A stretch of 20,505 nucleotides of DNA from a candidate division WWE3 bacterium CG22_combo_CG10-13_8_21_14_all_39_12 (GCA_002771355.1 PCSU01000065.1:1-20505); one strand, 5' to 3'. Shown: positions 12,366 through 20,388, counted from the first letter of the stretch. A program made the numbers and translations. The notes: generated by a model from the letters alone, not told the origin.

Positions 12366-15035
12366 ATGTTACAATTGGAACGTACAGTTACCTTGAAACA
12401 ATATTTTATGAAAAACCCTTTCACTCGGCGCAAAATTAAACGTTGGCTCGTGGGAAATCGTCGAAGTCCCCATGCCTACACTGCTCGCAAACGAAAAGTG
12501 CGCCTGTTGTCGTTATTGGTAGGAATTACACTGTTTATCATATTTTTAGGAGCAACGGGTTCAGTTGCGGTCATTGCAATATTTTCAAAAGATTTACCAT
12601 CTCCTGATAAGTTAAGTGACCGTGATATTCCACAATCAACAAAGATTTATTCAAATGATGGTGTTTTGCTTTATGAAATTTTTGGTGATGAGCGCAGGAC
12701 ACTGGTAACACTAGAAGATATTCCCGAAGAATTAAAGCAGGCAACAATCGCAGTTGAGGACAGTGAGTTTTACAGTCATCCTGGTTTCGATGTGATGGGA
12801 ATACTTCGGGCAGCATCAGTGATTGTTCAGGGAGAAGGAGTTCAAGGAGGCTCTACCCTAACACAACAGGTAGTAAAAAATACTCTTCTTACGCCCGAAC
12901 GAACCATTGCCCGAAAGATTAAAGAATTTATTTTATCTATTGAGCTAGAACGCAAATACTCCAAAGACGAAATACTTCAGATGTATTTTAATGAATCTCC
13001 ATATGGTGGTCAGGCATGGGGTGTAGGTGCAGCATCAGAGATGTATTTTGGAAAACACGTAAGGGATCTTTCTCTTGCAGAATCAACATATATTGCTGGG
13101 TTGCCACAGGGTCCAAGTCTTTACTCCCCTTGTGGTGCTTATCCTGAAAATGCTGTGGTAAGGCAAGAGATGGTCTTAAATGCCATGATAAAAAATGGTT
13201 ATTTAACAGAAGAACAAAAAACAGAAGTTCTTGATACTAAGTTGTCAGTTTTATGTACCGGATACGGGCAAGATAGCATCAAAGCACCACATTTTGTAAT
13301 GTATGTAAAAAGTATTTTGACTCAAATGTTTGGCGAAAAAATGGTTGAACAGGGTGGATTGCGTGTTACAACTTCTCTAGACTGGTCGACTCAACAAATT
13401 GCTCAAGAAGAGGTTGAAAAACAGATTGCAAATCTTGCAGCCGCTCATGCAAATGCTTCAAATGCTGGTGTGATTTCTACAGACCCAAAAACAGGTGAAA
13501 TTCTTGCTATGGTAGGAAGTGTAGATTATTTTGACCAGGAACATGATGGAAATGTAAATGTAATTTTATCTGAGCGGCAACCGGGTTCTTCAATTAAACC
13601 ACTTGTTTATCTTACGGCTTTTACATTGGGGTACTCCCCTGCTACGTTTGTATCTGATATTAGAACTTGTTTTCCTGGTGGGGCTGGTCAACCTGACTAC
13701 TGTCCCGTTAACTGGGATGGGAAGTATTGGGGTCCTATGGATATTCGAACGGCATTATCAAACTCGAGAAATATTCCTGCGGTAAAAACACTTCAGGCTG
13801 TGGGAATGCAAAATATGATAGATTTGGCTCATCAGCTAGGAATAACAACACTTAATGATCTTGATCGATATGGACTCTCATTAGCTCTTGGTGGTGGGGA
13901 GGTACGACCATTAGATATGGCTCAAGTTTTTAGTGTTTTTGCAAATATGGGTGAAAAGGTTCCACTCAAAGCAATTTTGCATGTTGAAGATTCTAATGGA
14001 ACAGTTTTGTTTGAAAATACAGTATCTGCACAACGGATTGTTGATCCAGGATATGTTTATTTACTTAATGATGTTTTGTCTGATAGTAGTGAGCGAAAGC
14101 GTACGTTTGGTAATTCGTTTGAGATCGGGAGAACTATTGCTACTAAGACAGGAACAACAAATGACAATAAAGACGCATGGACTGTTGGGTACACTCCAGA
14201 TTTTGTGACAGTTGTATGGGTCGGAAACTTTGATAACGAACCAATGAACGGTATTCAAGGCTCAACAGGTGCTACCCCAATTATGAAAGGAGTGGTAACT
14301 CGTGCATTGCAAGGGGTGCCAAGTAAGAGCTGGGATCGCCCTGAAAATGTTTCTGTTAGAAGAGTTGATTCTTTGTCTGGACTCATACCTCAAGAGGGTA
14401 GAACGTTCCCAACAAATGAAGATATATTTTTCAAAGGTACTGAACCAACCCAGATAGATGATTTCCATGTTGTCGCTCAAGTGTGCACGGCAGATAATAA
14501 TAAGCTTGCAACTGATTTCCATAAAGATAAAGGTCTTTCGGCGGAGCGTACATTTACTGTGCTTAAGGAAATAAGTAGCAATTGGCAACCATTTACAAAC
14601 GAATGGATGGATGGCTTACGCAGTGATGGATACGGCGCACCCCCTACAGAATATTGTGATATTACTATTGAAGGAAAACCAGCCGATGGTCCGGTATTAG
14701 AGGTTTCAACGCCTCAGGATTCTTCAACGGTTACATTGGAAAGCGGTACAGCAACCATACCGGTACATGTTACTGCTTATACCTCGGAGCGTATTACAAA
14801 GGTTGATTTTTATTGGGACGCTGTTTTGCTTGGAACCGTTACGAGTGAACCATATACATATAATATAGACCTCTCGTCCTTGTCTAGCGAAGCACGATCA
14901 AACGGATCACATCAGATTACTGTTCATGGATTTGATAGTACTGGTTCAACTTCAAGTGTGTACGTTACTGTTAATTTAAAAGGTAATACAGCTGTAAAAC
15001 CAAGTGTAAGTCCTAGTGTAACCAAAACGCCGTAG
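12366..15035 (+). CDS. Class A penicillin-binding protein (bifunctional PBP1A-like)
   Basis: 889 residues. A basic cytoplasmic tail (RRKIKRWLVGNRR, ARKRKVR) precedes one membrane anchor (about 48-75). The GT51 glycosyltransferase domain has catalytic E131 in AVEDSEFYSHPGFD, then QGGSTLTQQVVKN and RKIKEFILSIELERKYSKDE. The transpeptidase has S408-S-I-K411 (SxxK), S467-R-N469 (SxN) and K594-T-G-T597. It polymerises lipid II and cross-links peptidoglycan. A C-terminal Ig-like module (about 775-870, with ITKVDFYWDAVLLGTV) and a Pro/Ser/Thr tail (KPSVSPSVTKTP) follow, suited to binding or spanning the wall. The start is not certain: ATG 12408 (MKNPFTRRK) is an alternative, with TGTTACAAT at 12367-12375 as a possible extended -10 for it. 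Confidence 0.94.
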   Translation: MLQLERTVTLKQYFMKNPFTRRKIKRWLVGNRRSPHAYTARKRKVRLLSLLVGITLFIIFLGATGSVAVIAIFSKDLPSPDKLSDRDIPQSTKIYSNDGVLLYEIFGDERRTLVTLEDIPEELKQATIAVEDSEFYSHPGFDVMGILRAASVIVQGEGVQGGSTLTQQVVKNTLLTPERTIARKIKEFILSIELERKYSKDEILQMYFNESPYGGQAWGVGAASEMYFGKHVRDLSLAESTYIAGLPQGPSLYSPCGAYPENAVVRQEMVLNAMIKNGYLTEEQKTEVLDTKLSVLCTGYGQDSIKAPHFVMYVKSILTQMFGEKMVEQGGLRVTTSLDWSTQQIAQEEVEKQIANLAAAHANASNAGVISTDPKTGEILAMVGSVDYFDQEHDGNVNVILSERQPGSSIKPLVYLTAFTLGYSPATFVSDIRTCFPGGAGQPDYCPVNWDGKYWGPMDIRTALSNSRNIPAVKTLQAVGMQNMIDLAHQLGITTLNDLDRYGLSLALGGGEVRPLDMAQVFSVFANMGEKVPLKAILHVEDSNGTVLFENTVSAQRIVDPGYVYLLNDVLSDSSERKRTFGNSFEIGRTIATKTGTTNDNKDAWTVGYTPDFVTVVWVGNFDNEPMNGIQGSTGATPIMKGVVTRALQGVPSKSWDRPENVSVRRVDSLSGLIPQEGRTFPTNEDIFFKGTEPTQIDDFHVVAQVCTADNNKLATDFHKDKGLSAERTFTVLKEISSNWQPFTNEWMDGLRSDGYGAPPTEYCDITIEGKPADGPVLEVSTPQDSSTVTLESGTATIPVHVTAYTSERITKVDFYWDAVLLGTVTSEPYTYNIDLSSLSSEARSNGSHQITVHGFDSTGSTSSVYVTVNLKGNTAVKPSVSPSVTKTP

Positions 15036-15040
15036 TAAAC

Positions 15041-15062
15041 GCTACACTAATTTAGTGGTAGC
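15041..15062. terminator. Possible bidirectional hairpin between convergent PBP and manC genes
   Basis: GCTACACTAA and TTAGTGGTAGC pair over 10 bp with one bulged G and a minimal loop. The hairpin lies in the 16-base gap and overlaps the manC stop. No clear U-tract follows on either side, so it may be a 3'-end stabiliser or weak terminator rather than a canonical intrinsic one. Confidence 0.35.
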
Positions 15063-16131
15063 TAGAAAGACCATTATCTTCAAGTTTATTGAGATATTCT
15101 TTTAGTTTACCGTTATCGTCTTTATTAAAAATTGCTACAACATCTTTGGTACAAACAACAACCATTCCATTAAGATCTATTGTTGAGATTAATTTTGTGT
15201 CATCATAGTTGTAGATAAGGCAATCTTTAGATCCAAGATCAACAACATGTCCTTGGATAACGTTTTCATCATTGTTAGTTTCAAGGGTTTCCTTAAGAGC
15301 AACCCATTCTCCAACATCACTCCATCCCATATCCACATTCACTACAAGCGCTTCATCGGGTGAAAGATTTTCTGAAAATATATAATCAAACCCTATTTTT
15401 TCTACATTTTTATAACGTAATTTGCTGTGGTCATCAAAATTATTGGTTGCAATTGCGTTTATCTCTTCATACATTTCGGGTGCAAATGTTTTGTATTTTT
15501 CGACAATTTGTCTTCCTGTTGCAACGAAATACGCAGGGTTCCAAGAATAATCTCCAGACTGTACATATTCTTTTGCAACCTCTGCTGAGGGTTTCTCAAC
15601 AAAACGTATGAATTCACACAGCATGAGTTCGGTTTTGGAATCTAAACTTTTGATTTTTTTGCCGTATTTAATATAACCTCTATGGGGCGAAGGGAATCGA
15701 GGAGGAACTCCCATAATTACAGCTTTTCCTTCTGATAGAACAAGCTTTTCTGCTTCAACAAGAGCTTTTACAAAAACTTCTGGTTTTTTTATAAAGTGGT
15801 CACTCCATTGTATGGAAATTACTTCATCTAGATTATGTCTAGCTATGTATAAAACTGCATACAATGCTGCAGGACCATTATCCCTCATTTCTGGTTCAAA
15901 GATAAAATTTTCTGAAGGCATTTCTGGGAGCAGATTCTGAACTTCACCGTTATACTGTTCTCCTGTGCTCAAATAGATATCTTGAGGGTTAAAACCCAAA
16001 CGAAGATAATCATATTTAAGACCGATGAGTGGTTTATCGCCAATCACTGATAGGAATTGTTTTGGAGATTGTTTACGACTGGCAGGCCAGAAACGTTTAC
16101 CTGTTCCCCCTGCGAACATGATTATCTTCAT
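15052..16131 (-). CDS. manC: Mannose-1-phosphate guanylyltransferase (ManC/GMPP-like)
   Basis: 359 residues. It would make GDP-mannose from mannose-1-phosphate and GTP for surface glycans. The nucleotide-binding signature FAGGTGKRFWPASR...PKQF (6-26) matches the GGxGxRxWPxSRxxxPKQ motif of the family, with Lys12 where Thr is common. Further family features are EPEMRDNGPAALYAV, RGYIKYGKKI, FVEKPSAEVAKEY, SWNPAYFVATG and MGWSDVGEW. Length fits the single-domain enzyme without the C-terminal phosphomannose isomerase of bifunctional ManC. It follows pheT on the same strand but has its own promoter. No other sugar-nucleotide or glycosyltransferase genes are in the window. Confidence 0.9.
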   Translation of the reverse strand: MKIIMFAGGTGKRFWPASRKQSPKQFLSVIGDKPLIGLKYDYLRLGFNPQDIYLSTGEQYNGEVQNLLPEMPSENFIFEPEMRDNGPAALYAVLYIARHNLDEVISIQWSDHFIKKPEVFVKALVEAEKLVLSEGKAVIMGVPPRFPSPHRGYIKYGKKIKSLDSKTELMLCEFIRFVEKPSAEVAKEYVQSGDYSWNPAYFVATGRQIVEKYKTFAPEMYEEINAIATNNFDDHSKLRYKNVEKIGFDYIFSENLSPDEALVVNVDMGWSDVGEWVALKETLETNNDENVIQGHVVDLGSKDCLIYNYDDTKLISTIDLNGMVVVCTKDVVAIFNKDDNGKLKEYLNKLEDNGLSSYH

Positions 16132-16141
16132 GGTACGTTTA

Positions 16142-16170
16142 AGTATATGTTTTTTATGCGAAAATGTCTA
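16142..16170 (-). promoter_or_regulatory. Promoter of manC
   Basis: Minus-strand TAGACA (16165-16170, 5 of 6 to TTGACA), a 17-nt spacer and TATACT (16142-16147, 5 of 6) form the best complete sigma-70-type promoter in the window. The -10 ends 10 nt before the ATG, so the leader would be about 3-4 nt. Confidence 0.65.
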
Positions 16171-16204
16171 AGTGGTGTTCACTAAAAGGGGATCCTGGCT
16201 GTTG

Positions 16205-18211
16205 TTAGCGAATTGTTGCACCGAAGGTGTCAACTAGTGTTTGTGAGATTTGTTCACGAATAGGTGTGACTTCACTATCGGAGAGGCTTTTTTCTAGGTG
16301 ACTAAATGTAATGCGGACTGTAACCGATGTTGTTTTATTTTTTTTCATTGCCTCACTTTGAAACCTGTCGGTAATGGTGATTGAAGCTGAAATATCTTCA
16401 TCAAAAATATTAGCTTGTTCAATAATTTCGTTTATAACATCTCCCACTGGTTGGTCTTCAGAAATTATAAATGACAGATCCTGCATTGTTGGCATACTAA
16501 CAGGAATAGGAATAAAGGTCTTTGGCTCTTCGAGTGAATACAGCATTTCAACATCAATTTCGTATGTGTATGCATATCCACTAGTGCCGTTAAGATCTAA
16601 CATAAAAGGTATGGTATTAACCAGTTCGTTAGTGATGTTGAGTTGTTCTAAGAATGAGCGCCACAGACTTTTTGTAAAGAGAAGCGTTTCTTCTTGAGTT
16701 TTTGTTTGTGAATAATATGATATGCAGAGTAGTTTTGGTTCTTCTGGAAGACTTTGTGGATGAGGAATTGTTACTCTTCCAATTTCAAAAAGTGAAAAAT
16801 CTGAAAAACGTTTTGCATTTTCTTTAGTAATGGTAGCAATACTTGGTATTAAGGAAGTTCTTACATAGGCCATTTCTGGGGCAAGTGGATTTGCTATGTG
16901 AACCTTATCAGGAGTAAACCTTTGTTCTACGTTCATAGAACCATTATCAATATTACTTACCTGTCCTGCGGAATTAGAATCAACAAACGTATATGAAAGG
17001 ACTTCCGATAGTCCAAGACGTGCAAGTAGTTCTCTTATGCGGAAAGAAAATTCCCACTCTTCATTTCGTGGTGCTGGCGTGGAGATTCGTTCGGGAAGTG
17101 TCGGAACAGTATTGTTGTAGTCATATACTCTACCAATTTCTTCATAGAGGTCTTCGGCAATAGAAACATCATTACGAATAGAAGGAATGGTTATTTCAAG
17201 TTCGTCCTTTTTTTGTACCGTTTCAAAACCTAAAGCCAAGAGACGCTCAACAATATCTTTGTCAGACCTACCGGGAGTATTTAAGTAATATTTTATCGTT
17301 TCTAAAGAAAGTTTAACGGTATCTTTGGTTTTAATTGGGCGTGGAAATTCATCGCGAATTCCTTGTTGTTTGTCTGCAGGGGTTCCTGTGATAAGCGTAA
17401 TGGCCTCATTCATTGCTTCAATTGCAACACAAGGATTAAGTCCCTTCTCAAAGCGTAACGAGGCGTCAGACCTAATTCCATGTCGTCGGCTTGTAGCACG
17501 CACTGTATACATATCAAAATGTGCAGATTCCAATACAATGTTTGTTGTTGTTTCATCAATCTGGGCTACCTTGCCACCTTTTATTCCGGCTAGAGCAATT
17601 GGTTTCCCCCCACTATCAATTACAAGATCCTTAGAAGTTAGGGTAAGTTTAGTGTCGTCTAAGAGAGTTATAGACTCATTTTCTTTTGCAAAACGAACAG
17701 AGATGTTTTGTGACGGTAGTTTGTCACGGTCAAAGACGTGCATGGGCTGAGCGTATTTTTGCATAATATAGTTTGTTACATCGATAAGATAATTAATTGA
17801 TCGTTGATCAAGTGATGACAAGGTATCTATAAGCCACGCTGGGCTTTGTACAACTGATGTATTTTCAATTACTGCACCAACATACCTTCGTGAATGTGGA
17901 GCAGGAACATCAATTGAAATTGATAGTTCAGGTTTTGTAACAAGGGTACCAATTGTAGGGTGCTCAGAAGGAACTGACGGTAAATAAGGCTTGTTATAAA
18001 CAGCTGCGACTTCCCTACCCCAACCAAGATGACCAAAAAGGTCTGAGCGGTGGTTTAAAGCTTTATTCTCAACCTCCAATATATAATCTTCACCCGATGC
18101 GGATACTGATTCAATTTCTGCGATTGAGCGTGACAATGATTCCGCAACCTCCTGTGGGGTCTTTGTTAACGATGGAACAATTTGTTTGAGCCAGTTATAC
18201 GATATTTTCAT
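16205..18211 (-). CDS. pheT: Phenylalanyl-tRNA synthetase beta subunit, lacking the EMAP/OB domain
   Basis: 668 residues against about 800 for typical bacterial PheT. The usual start (MKISYNWLKQIVPSL) runs to about residue 38, then passes at once to YILEVENKALNHRSDLFGHL, which normally follows the B2 EMAP/OB tRNA-binding domain of about 110 residues. That domain is missing. The B3/B4 editing region is present (SPAWLIDTLSSL, INYLIDVTNYIMQ, PMHVFD, KPIALAGIKGGKVA, ATSRRHGIRSDASLRFEKG). So are B5 (IPSIRNDVSIAEDLYEEIGRVYDYN), the catalytic-like core (RIRELLARLGLSEVLSYTF) and the FDX-ACB tRNA-binding domain (about 575-668). It starts 2 nt after pheS. The intact flanking domains argue for true domain loss rather than a sequencing error. 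Confidence 0.95.
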   Translation of the reverse strand: MKISYNWLKQIVPSLTKTPQEVAESLSRSIAEIESVSASGEDYILEVENKALNHRSDLFGHLGWGREVAAVYNKPYLPSVPSEHPTIGTLVTKPELSISIDVPAPHSRRYVGAVIENTSVVQSPAWLIDTLSSLDQRSINYLIDVTNYIMQKYAQPMHVFDRDKLPSQNISVRFAKENESITLLDDTKLTLTSKDLVIDSGGKPIALAGIKGGKVAQIDETTTNIVLESAHFDMYTVRATSRRHGIRSDASLRFEKGLNPCVAIEAMNEAITLITGTPADKQQGIRDEFPRPIKTKDTVKLSLETIKYYLNTPGRSDKDIVERLLALGFETVQKKDELEITIPSIRNDVSIAEDLYEEIGRVYDYNNTVPTLPERISTPAPRNEEWEFSFRIRELLARLGLSEVLSYTFVDSNSAGQVSNIDNGSMNVEQRFTPDKVHIANPLAPEMAYVRTSLIPSIATITKENAKRFSDFSLFEIGRVTIPHPQSLPEEPKLLCISYYSQTKTQEETLLFTKSLWRSFLEQLNITNELVNTIPFMLDLNGTSGYAYTYEIDVEMLYSLEEPKTFIPIPVSMPTMQDLSFIISEDQPVGDVINEIIEQANIFDEDISASITITDRFQSEAMKKNKTTSVTVRITFSHLEKSLSDSEVTPIREQISQTLVDTFGATIR

Positions 18212-18213
18212 GA

Positions 18214-18960
18214 TTAAAATTGTTTCAAAAAACGTAAGTCTCCACTATGGAACCACCGAATATCATTAATTCCGTAGCGAAGCATTGCTAATCTGTCGGT
18301 ACCAATTGCCCACGCAAATCCGTTGTAAACCTTTGCATCAATTCCTGCTGATGTTAGTACGTTTGGATGAATCATGCCTGCTGGTATAAGCTCAAGCCAT
18401 GAATCTGAGTCAGGTGTTTTTGCCAATATTTCAATTCCAGGTTCAACAAAAGGGAAAAAAGTTGTTAAAACTTTAAACTCTAGCCCAAGTTCGTACGTGT
18501 CTGAAATGCGTTTGCCAACCGCCATAAGAGTACCAATAAGATCACTTACCCTAACGTTTTTATTAACATACATTCCTTCAAGTTGATAAAAGGTAGCTTC
18601 ATGGGTTGCATCAAGTTTTTCATTTCTAAAACAACGGCCCGGGATAACTGCTGCGATGGGGGTATGTGTCAACGAATCTTTTCTAGATGTAAGGATGCTA
18701 TTTTGCATTGAACTGGTATGAGGAATGGGAATGTATCCATCATCAAGATAAAAGGTATCCATAATGTCACGCGCTGGATGATTTTCCGGGAAATTAAGGT
18801 TAGTGAAAACCGCTTGCTCGTCATTAACAAGTCTAGCTTCAATTGTTTCAAAACCCATTCGAGCAAAAATATTGGTTAGCTCATGATAGGTTTGGCTGAC
18901 AGGGTGAATATGTCCAATGGGAAGTGATGATCCGGGGATTGATGTATCAATGCTACTCAT
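18214..18960 (-). CDS. pheS: Phenylalanyl-tRNA synthetase alpha subunit, lacking the N-terminal coiled coil
   Basis: 248 residues against about 330-350 in most bacteria. It contains the catalytic class II domain only: motif 1 region HIHPVSQTYHELTNIF, substrate region NHPARDIMDTFYLDD, motif 2 PGRCFRNEKLDATHEATFYQ, the phenylalanine-pocket FFPFVEPGIE, WLELIPAGMIHPNVL and motif 3 GFAWAIGTDRLAMLRYGIND, ending DLRFLKQF. Only about 14 residues precede the catalytic domain, so the tRNA-binding coiled coil (about 85-100 residues) is absent. An in-frame TAA two codons before the ATG and a promoter just upstream exclude a missed extension. With PheT it forms the alpha2-beta2 enzyme that charges tRNA-Phe. 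Confidence 0.96.
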   Translation of the reverse strand: MSSIDTSIPGSSLPIGHIHPVSQTYHELTNIFARMGFETIEARLVNDEQAVFTNLNFPENHPARDIMDTFYLDDGYIPIPHTSSMQNSILTSRKDSLTHTPIAAVIPGRCFRNEKLDATHEATFYQLEGMYVNKNVRVSDLIGTLMAVGKRISDTYELGLEFKVLTTFFPFVEPGIEILAKTPDSDSWLELIPAGMIHPNVLTSAGIDAKVYNGFAWAIGTDRLAMLRYGINDIRWFHSGDLRFLKQF

Positions 18961-18970
18961 AGTTTATATT

Positions 18971-18976
18971 ATTATA
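18971..18976 (-). promoter_or_regulatory. -10 box of pheST
   Basis: A perfect minus-strand TATAAT ends 10 nt before the pheS ATG, predicting a leader of about 3 nt. No strong -35 is visible. The 86-base gap upstream of pheS has no room for a T-box or a peptide attenuator between this promoter and the gene. Confidence 0.5.
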
Positions 18977-19046
18977 CCCTATCAAAAATTACCGTAAAAC
19001 TAAATATTGTAAATAAGTGAGGTAAAGGAATCGAGACGAATGGTTG

Positions 19047-19241
19047 TTAGAATAAAAACCCCAGCAACAGTTTTAAGACGACGTATGCAGTAGGGATAAT
19101 GAGAGCAGGCGCAATGTACTTTGGAGCGAATAATCTTCCGAGTATATAAATAAGATCTGGACGGTATCGGTATTCAAGGTAGGCAAATAGAAATTCTGTT
19201 ATGACAAACGCGAGAATAAAATCTTTAAGAATGTCGCCCAT
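19047..19241 (-). CDS. 64-aa membrane protein between rplT and pheS
   Basis: 64 residues from ATG 19241, 4 nt after the rplT stop (a TTG at 19244 is also possible). Two hydrophobic segments, about 8-22 (FILAFVITEFLFAYL) and 44-64 (APALIIPTAYVVLKLLLGFLF), flank a charged loop (EYRYRPDLIYILGRLFAPKY). A hairpin-like two-pass membrane protein is predicted. I recognise no family. It occupies the place of the pheM leader peptide in the enteric infC-rpmI-rplT-pheM-pheS-pheT operon, but is longer and not Phe-rich enough to act as an attenuator by codon count (five Phe among many Leu). Its tight spacing argues for co-translation with rplT. Confidence 0.72.
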   Translation of the reverse strand: MGDILKDFILAFVITEFLFAYLEYRYRPDLIYILGRLFAPKYIAPALIIPTAYVVLKLLLGFLF

Positions 19242-19245
19242 CAAA

Positions 19246-19590
19246 TTATTGTACCTCGTCTACAATCTTTTTAAAAGTCTTCTCGTCATATTGAGCAATT
19301 TCACTTAATACTTTTCGATTCAAAACCATTTCGTTCTTTCGCATGTTGTGAATAAATGTTGAGTAATTTGTTGTAGTTTCTGACAATGCAGCACTAATAC
19401 GGGTGATCCAGAGACGTTTCATATCTCGTTTTTTAAGTTTTCGGCCAACATAGGCATGCATTAATGCATGCATGAGTCCTTCTTTTGCACCTTTGATTGT
19501 GCGACCACGGAATCCACCAAAACCCTTGGCTTGGGTTCTCAGTTTGTTGTGCCTGGCTCTTCTTGTTGTTCCTGCTTTTACGCGTGCCAT
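19246..19590 (-). CDS. rplT: 50S ribosomal protein bL20
   Basis: 114 residues, normal length. MARVKAGTTRRARHNKLRTQ, AKGFGGFRGRT, AYVGRKLKKRDMKRLWITRI and NYSTFIHNM are the family signatures, including the basic N-terminal extension that threads into 23S rRNA. bL20 is needed for early 50S assembly and, in several bacteria, represses its own operon by binding leader RNA. It starts 3 nt after rpmI. The codons for LMHALMHAY contain an 18-bp perfect palindrome. Confidence 0.97.
   Translation of the reverse strand: MARVKAGTTRRARHNKLRTQAKGFGGFRGRTIKGAKEGLMHALMHAYVGRKLKKRDMKRLWITRISAALSETTTNYSTFIHNMRKNEMVLNRKVLSEIAQYDEKTFKKIVDEVQ
19454..19471. repeat. 18-bp perfect palindrome inside rplT
   Basis: GCATGCATTAATGCATGC is its own reverse complement. 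It is built from repeated ATGCAT units coding Met-His-Ala twice. It falls in a conserved helix of bL20, so coding constraint plus a short repeat may explain it. Confidence 0.8.
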
Positions 19591-19593
19591 TGT

Positions 19594-19845
19594 TTATTTT
19601 TTTACTGATTTAGAAGTTGTTTTTGTTGACTTAGGAGTTTTTGATGCCCCTTTTGTACCTGGTACCATTTGTTTTACAACTTTTTTGTGAACTGATGCTA
19701 GTTCAACTGGCCTACGAGTTTTGGTAAGTGATGTTTTAGTTGCTTTTACCCGTGCCCCGAGTACTCGTTTTCTACGCATTATCTTACCACTCCCTGTTAC
19801 GTGGATTCTTTTTGTAGCTCCCTTGTGTGTTCTCATTTTTGGCAT
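19594..19845 (-). CDS. rpmI: 50S ribosomal protein bL35 with basic C-terminal tail
   Basis: 83 residues; typical bL35 is about 64-66. MPKMRTHKGATKRIHVTGSGKIMRRK is unmistakable bL35. The middle keeps LTKTRRPVELASVHKKVVKQMVPG. After it comes a low-complexity Lys/Ser/Thr tail (TKGASKTPKSTKTTSKSVKK) not found in the standard protein, probably disordered and perhaps RNA-binding. It starts 3 nt after the infC stop and is followed by rplT after 3 nt, the universal infC-rpmI-rplT order. Confidence 0.95.
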   Translation of the reverse strand: MPKMRTHKGATKRIHVTGSGKIMRRKRVLGARVKATKTSLTKTRRPVELASVHKKVVKQMVPGTKGASKTPKSTKTTSKSVKK

Positions 19846-19848
19846 AAG

Positions 19849-20376
19849 TTATTTTGGTTTAATATATGCTATTAACAGTTTACCTTCCATCTTAGGTTCA
19901 CGTTCAAATTCACCTGAATCACCAATTTCTGTCATAACGGCGTCTATCTTATCATACCCAAGCTGTTTATGGGTAATAATTCTTCCATAAAATGGAATTA
20001 TTATTTTAATGTTACTTCCCTTATCTAAAAACCCTTTAATGCGCTTGGCTCGTACCATAAGGTCATTGTCGTCAATATTCGGTTTAAACCTAAACTGTTT
20101 CATCTCCCCTCCTTGACGTTGTTTTTTCTTTAATTGTGACTGAACCTTCTGTTGTTCGTAAACGTATTTATCATACTCAATAATACGTACAACGGGAGGA
20201 TTAGCCTTTGGAGCAACCAAAACAAGATCAAGTTCTAAATCATTGGCTCTTTTTTGAGCTTCTTCGCGTGACAATACACCAAGGTTTTCACCCTGTTGGT
20301 CAATAACTCGAAATTCGCTACCGAATATTTTCTCGTTTTTTGGAAAAGAAATTCTTGTTTGTTTATATCTCCTCAC
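19849..20376 (-). CDS. infC: Translation initiation factor IF-3
   Basis: 175 residues, complete. The N-terminal domain shows FRVIDQQGENLGVLSREEAQ and LDLVLVAPKANPPVVRIIEYDKY; the C-terminal domain shows MKQFRFKPNIDDNDLMVRAKRIKGFLDKGSNIKI and FYGRIITHKQLG. IF-3 keeps 30S subunits free and checks start codons. The start is GTG at 20376 (MRRYKQTRISFPKNE). Enteric infC uses AUU for self-control by IF-3; GTG here does not suggest that mechanism. It leads the infC-rpmI-rplT-membrane protein series, driven by a promoter with a short leader. Confidence 0.95.
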   Translation of the reverse strand: MRRYKQTRISFPKNEKIFGSEFRVIDQQGENLGVLSREEAQKRANDLELDLVLVAPKANPPVVRIIEYDKYVYEQQKVQSQLKKKQRQGGEMKQFRFKPNIDDNDLMVRAKRIKGFLDKGSNIKIIIPFYGRIITHKQLGYDKIDAVMTEIGDSGEFEREPKMEGKLLIAYIKPK

Positions 20377-20388
20377 GTTACGAAGCGT

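Noticed and set aside
17325..17750. Plus-strand ORF of 141 codons inside pheT
   Set aside because: Antisense to a strongly conserved part of PheT; no promoter or recognisable protein features.
18961..19046. T-box riboswitch or phenylalanine attenuator before pheS
   Set aside because: Only 86 bases, with the TATAAT 10 nt from the ATG; no leader RNA could hold such a structure.
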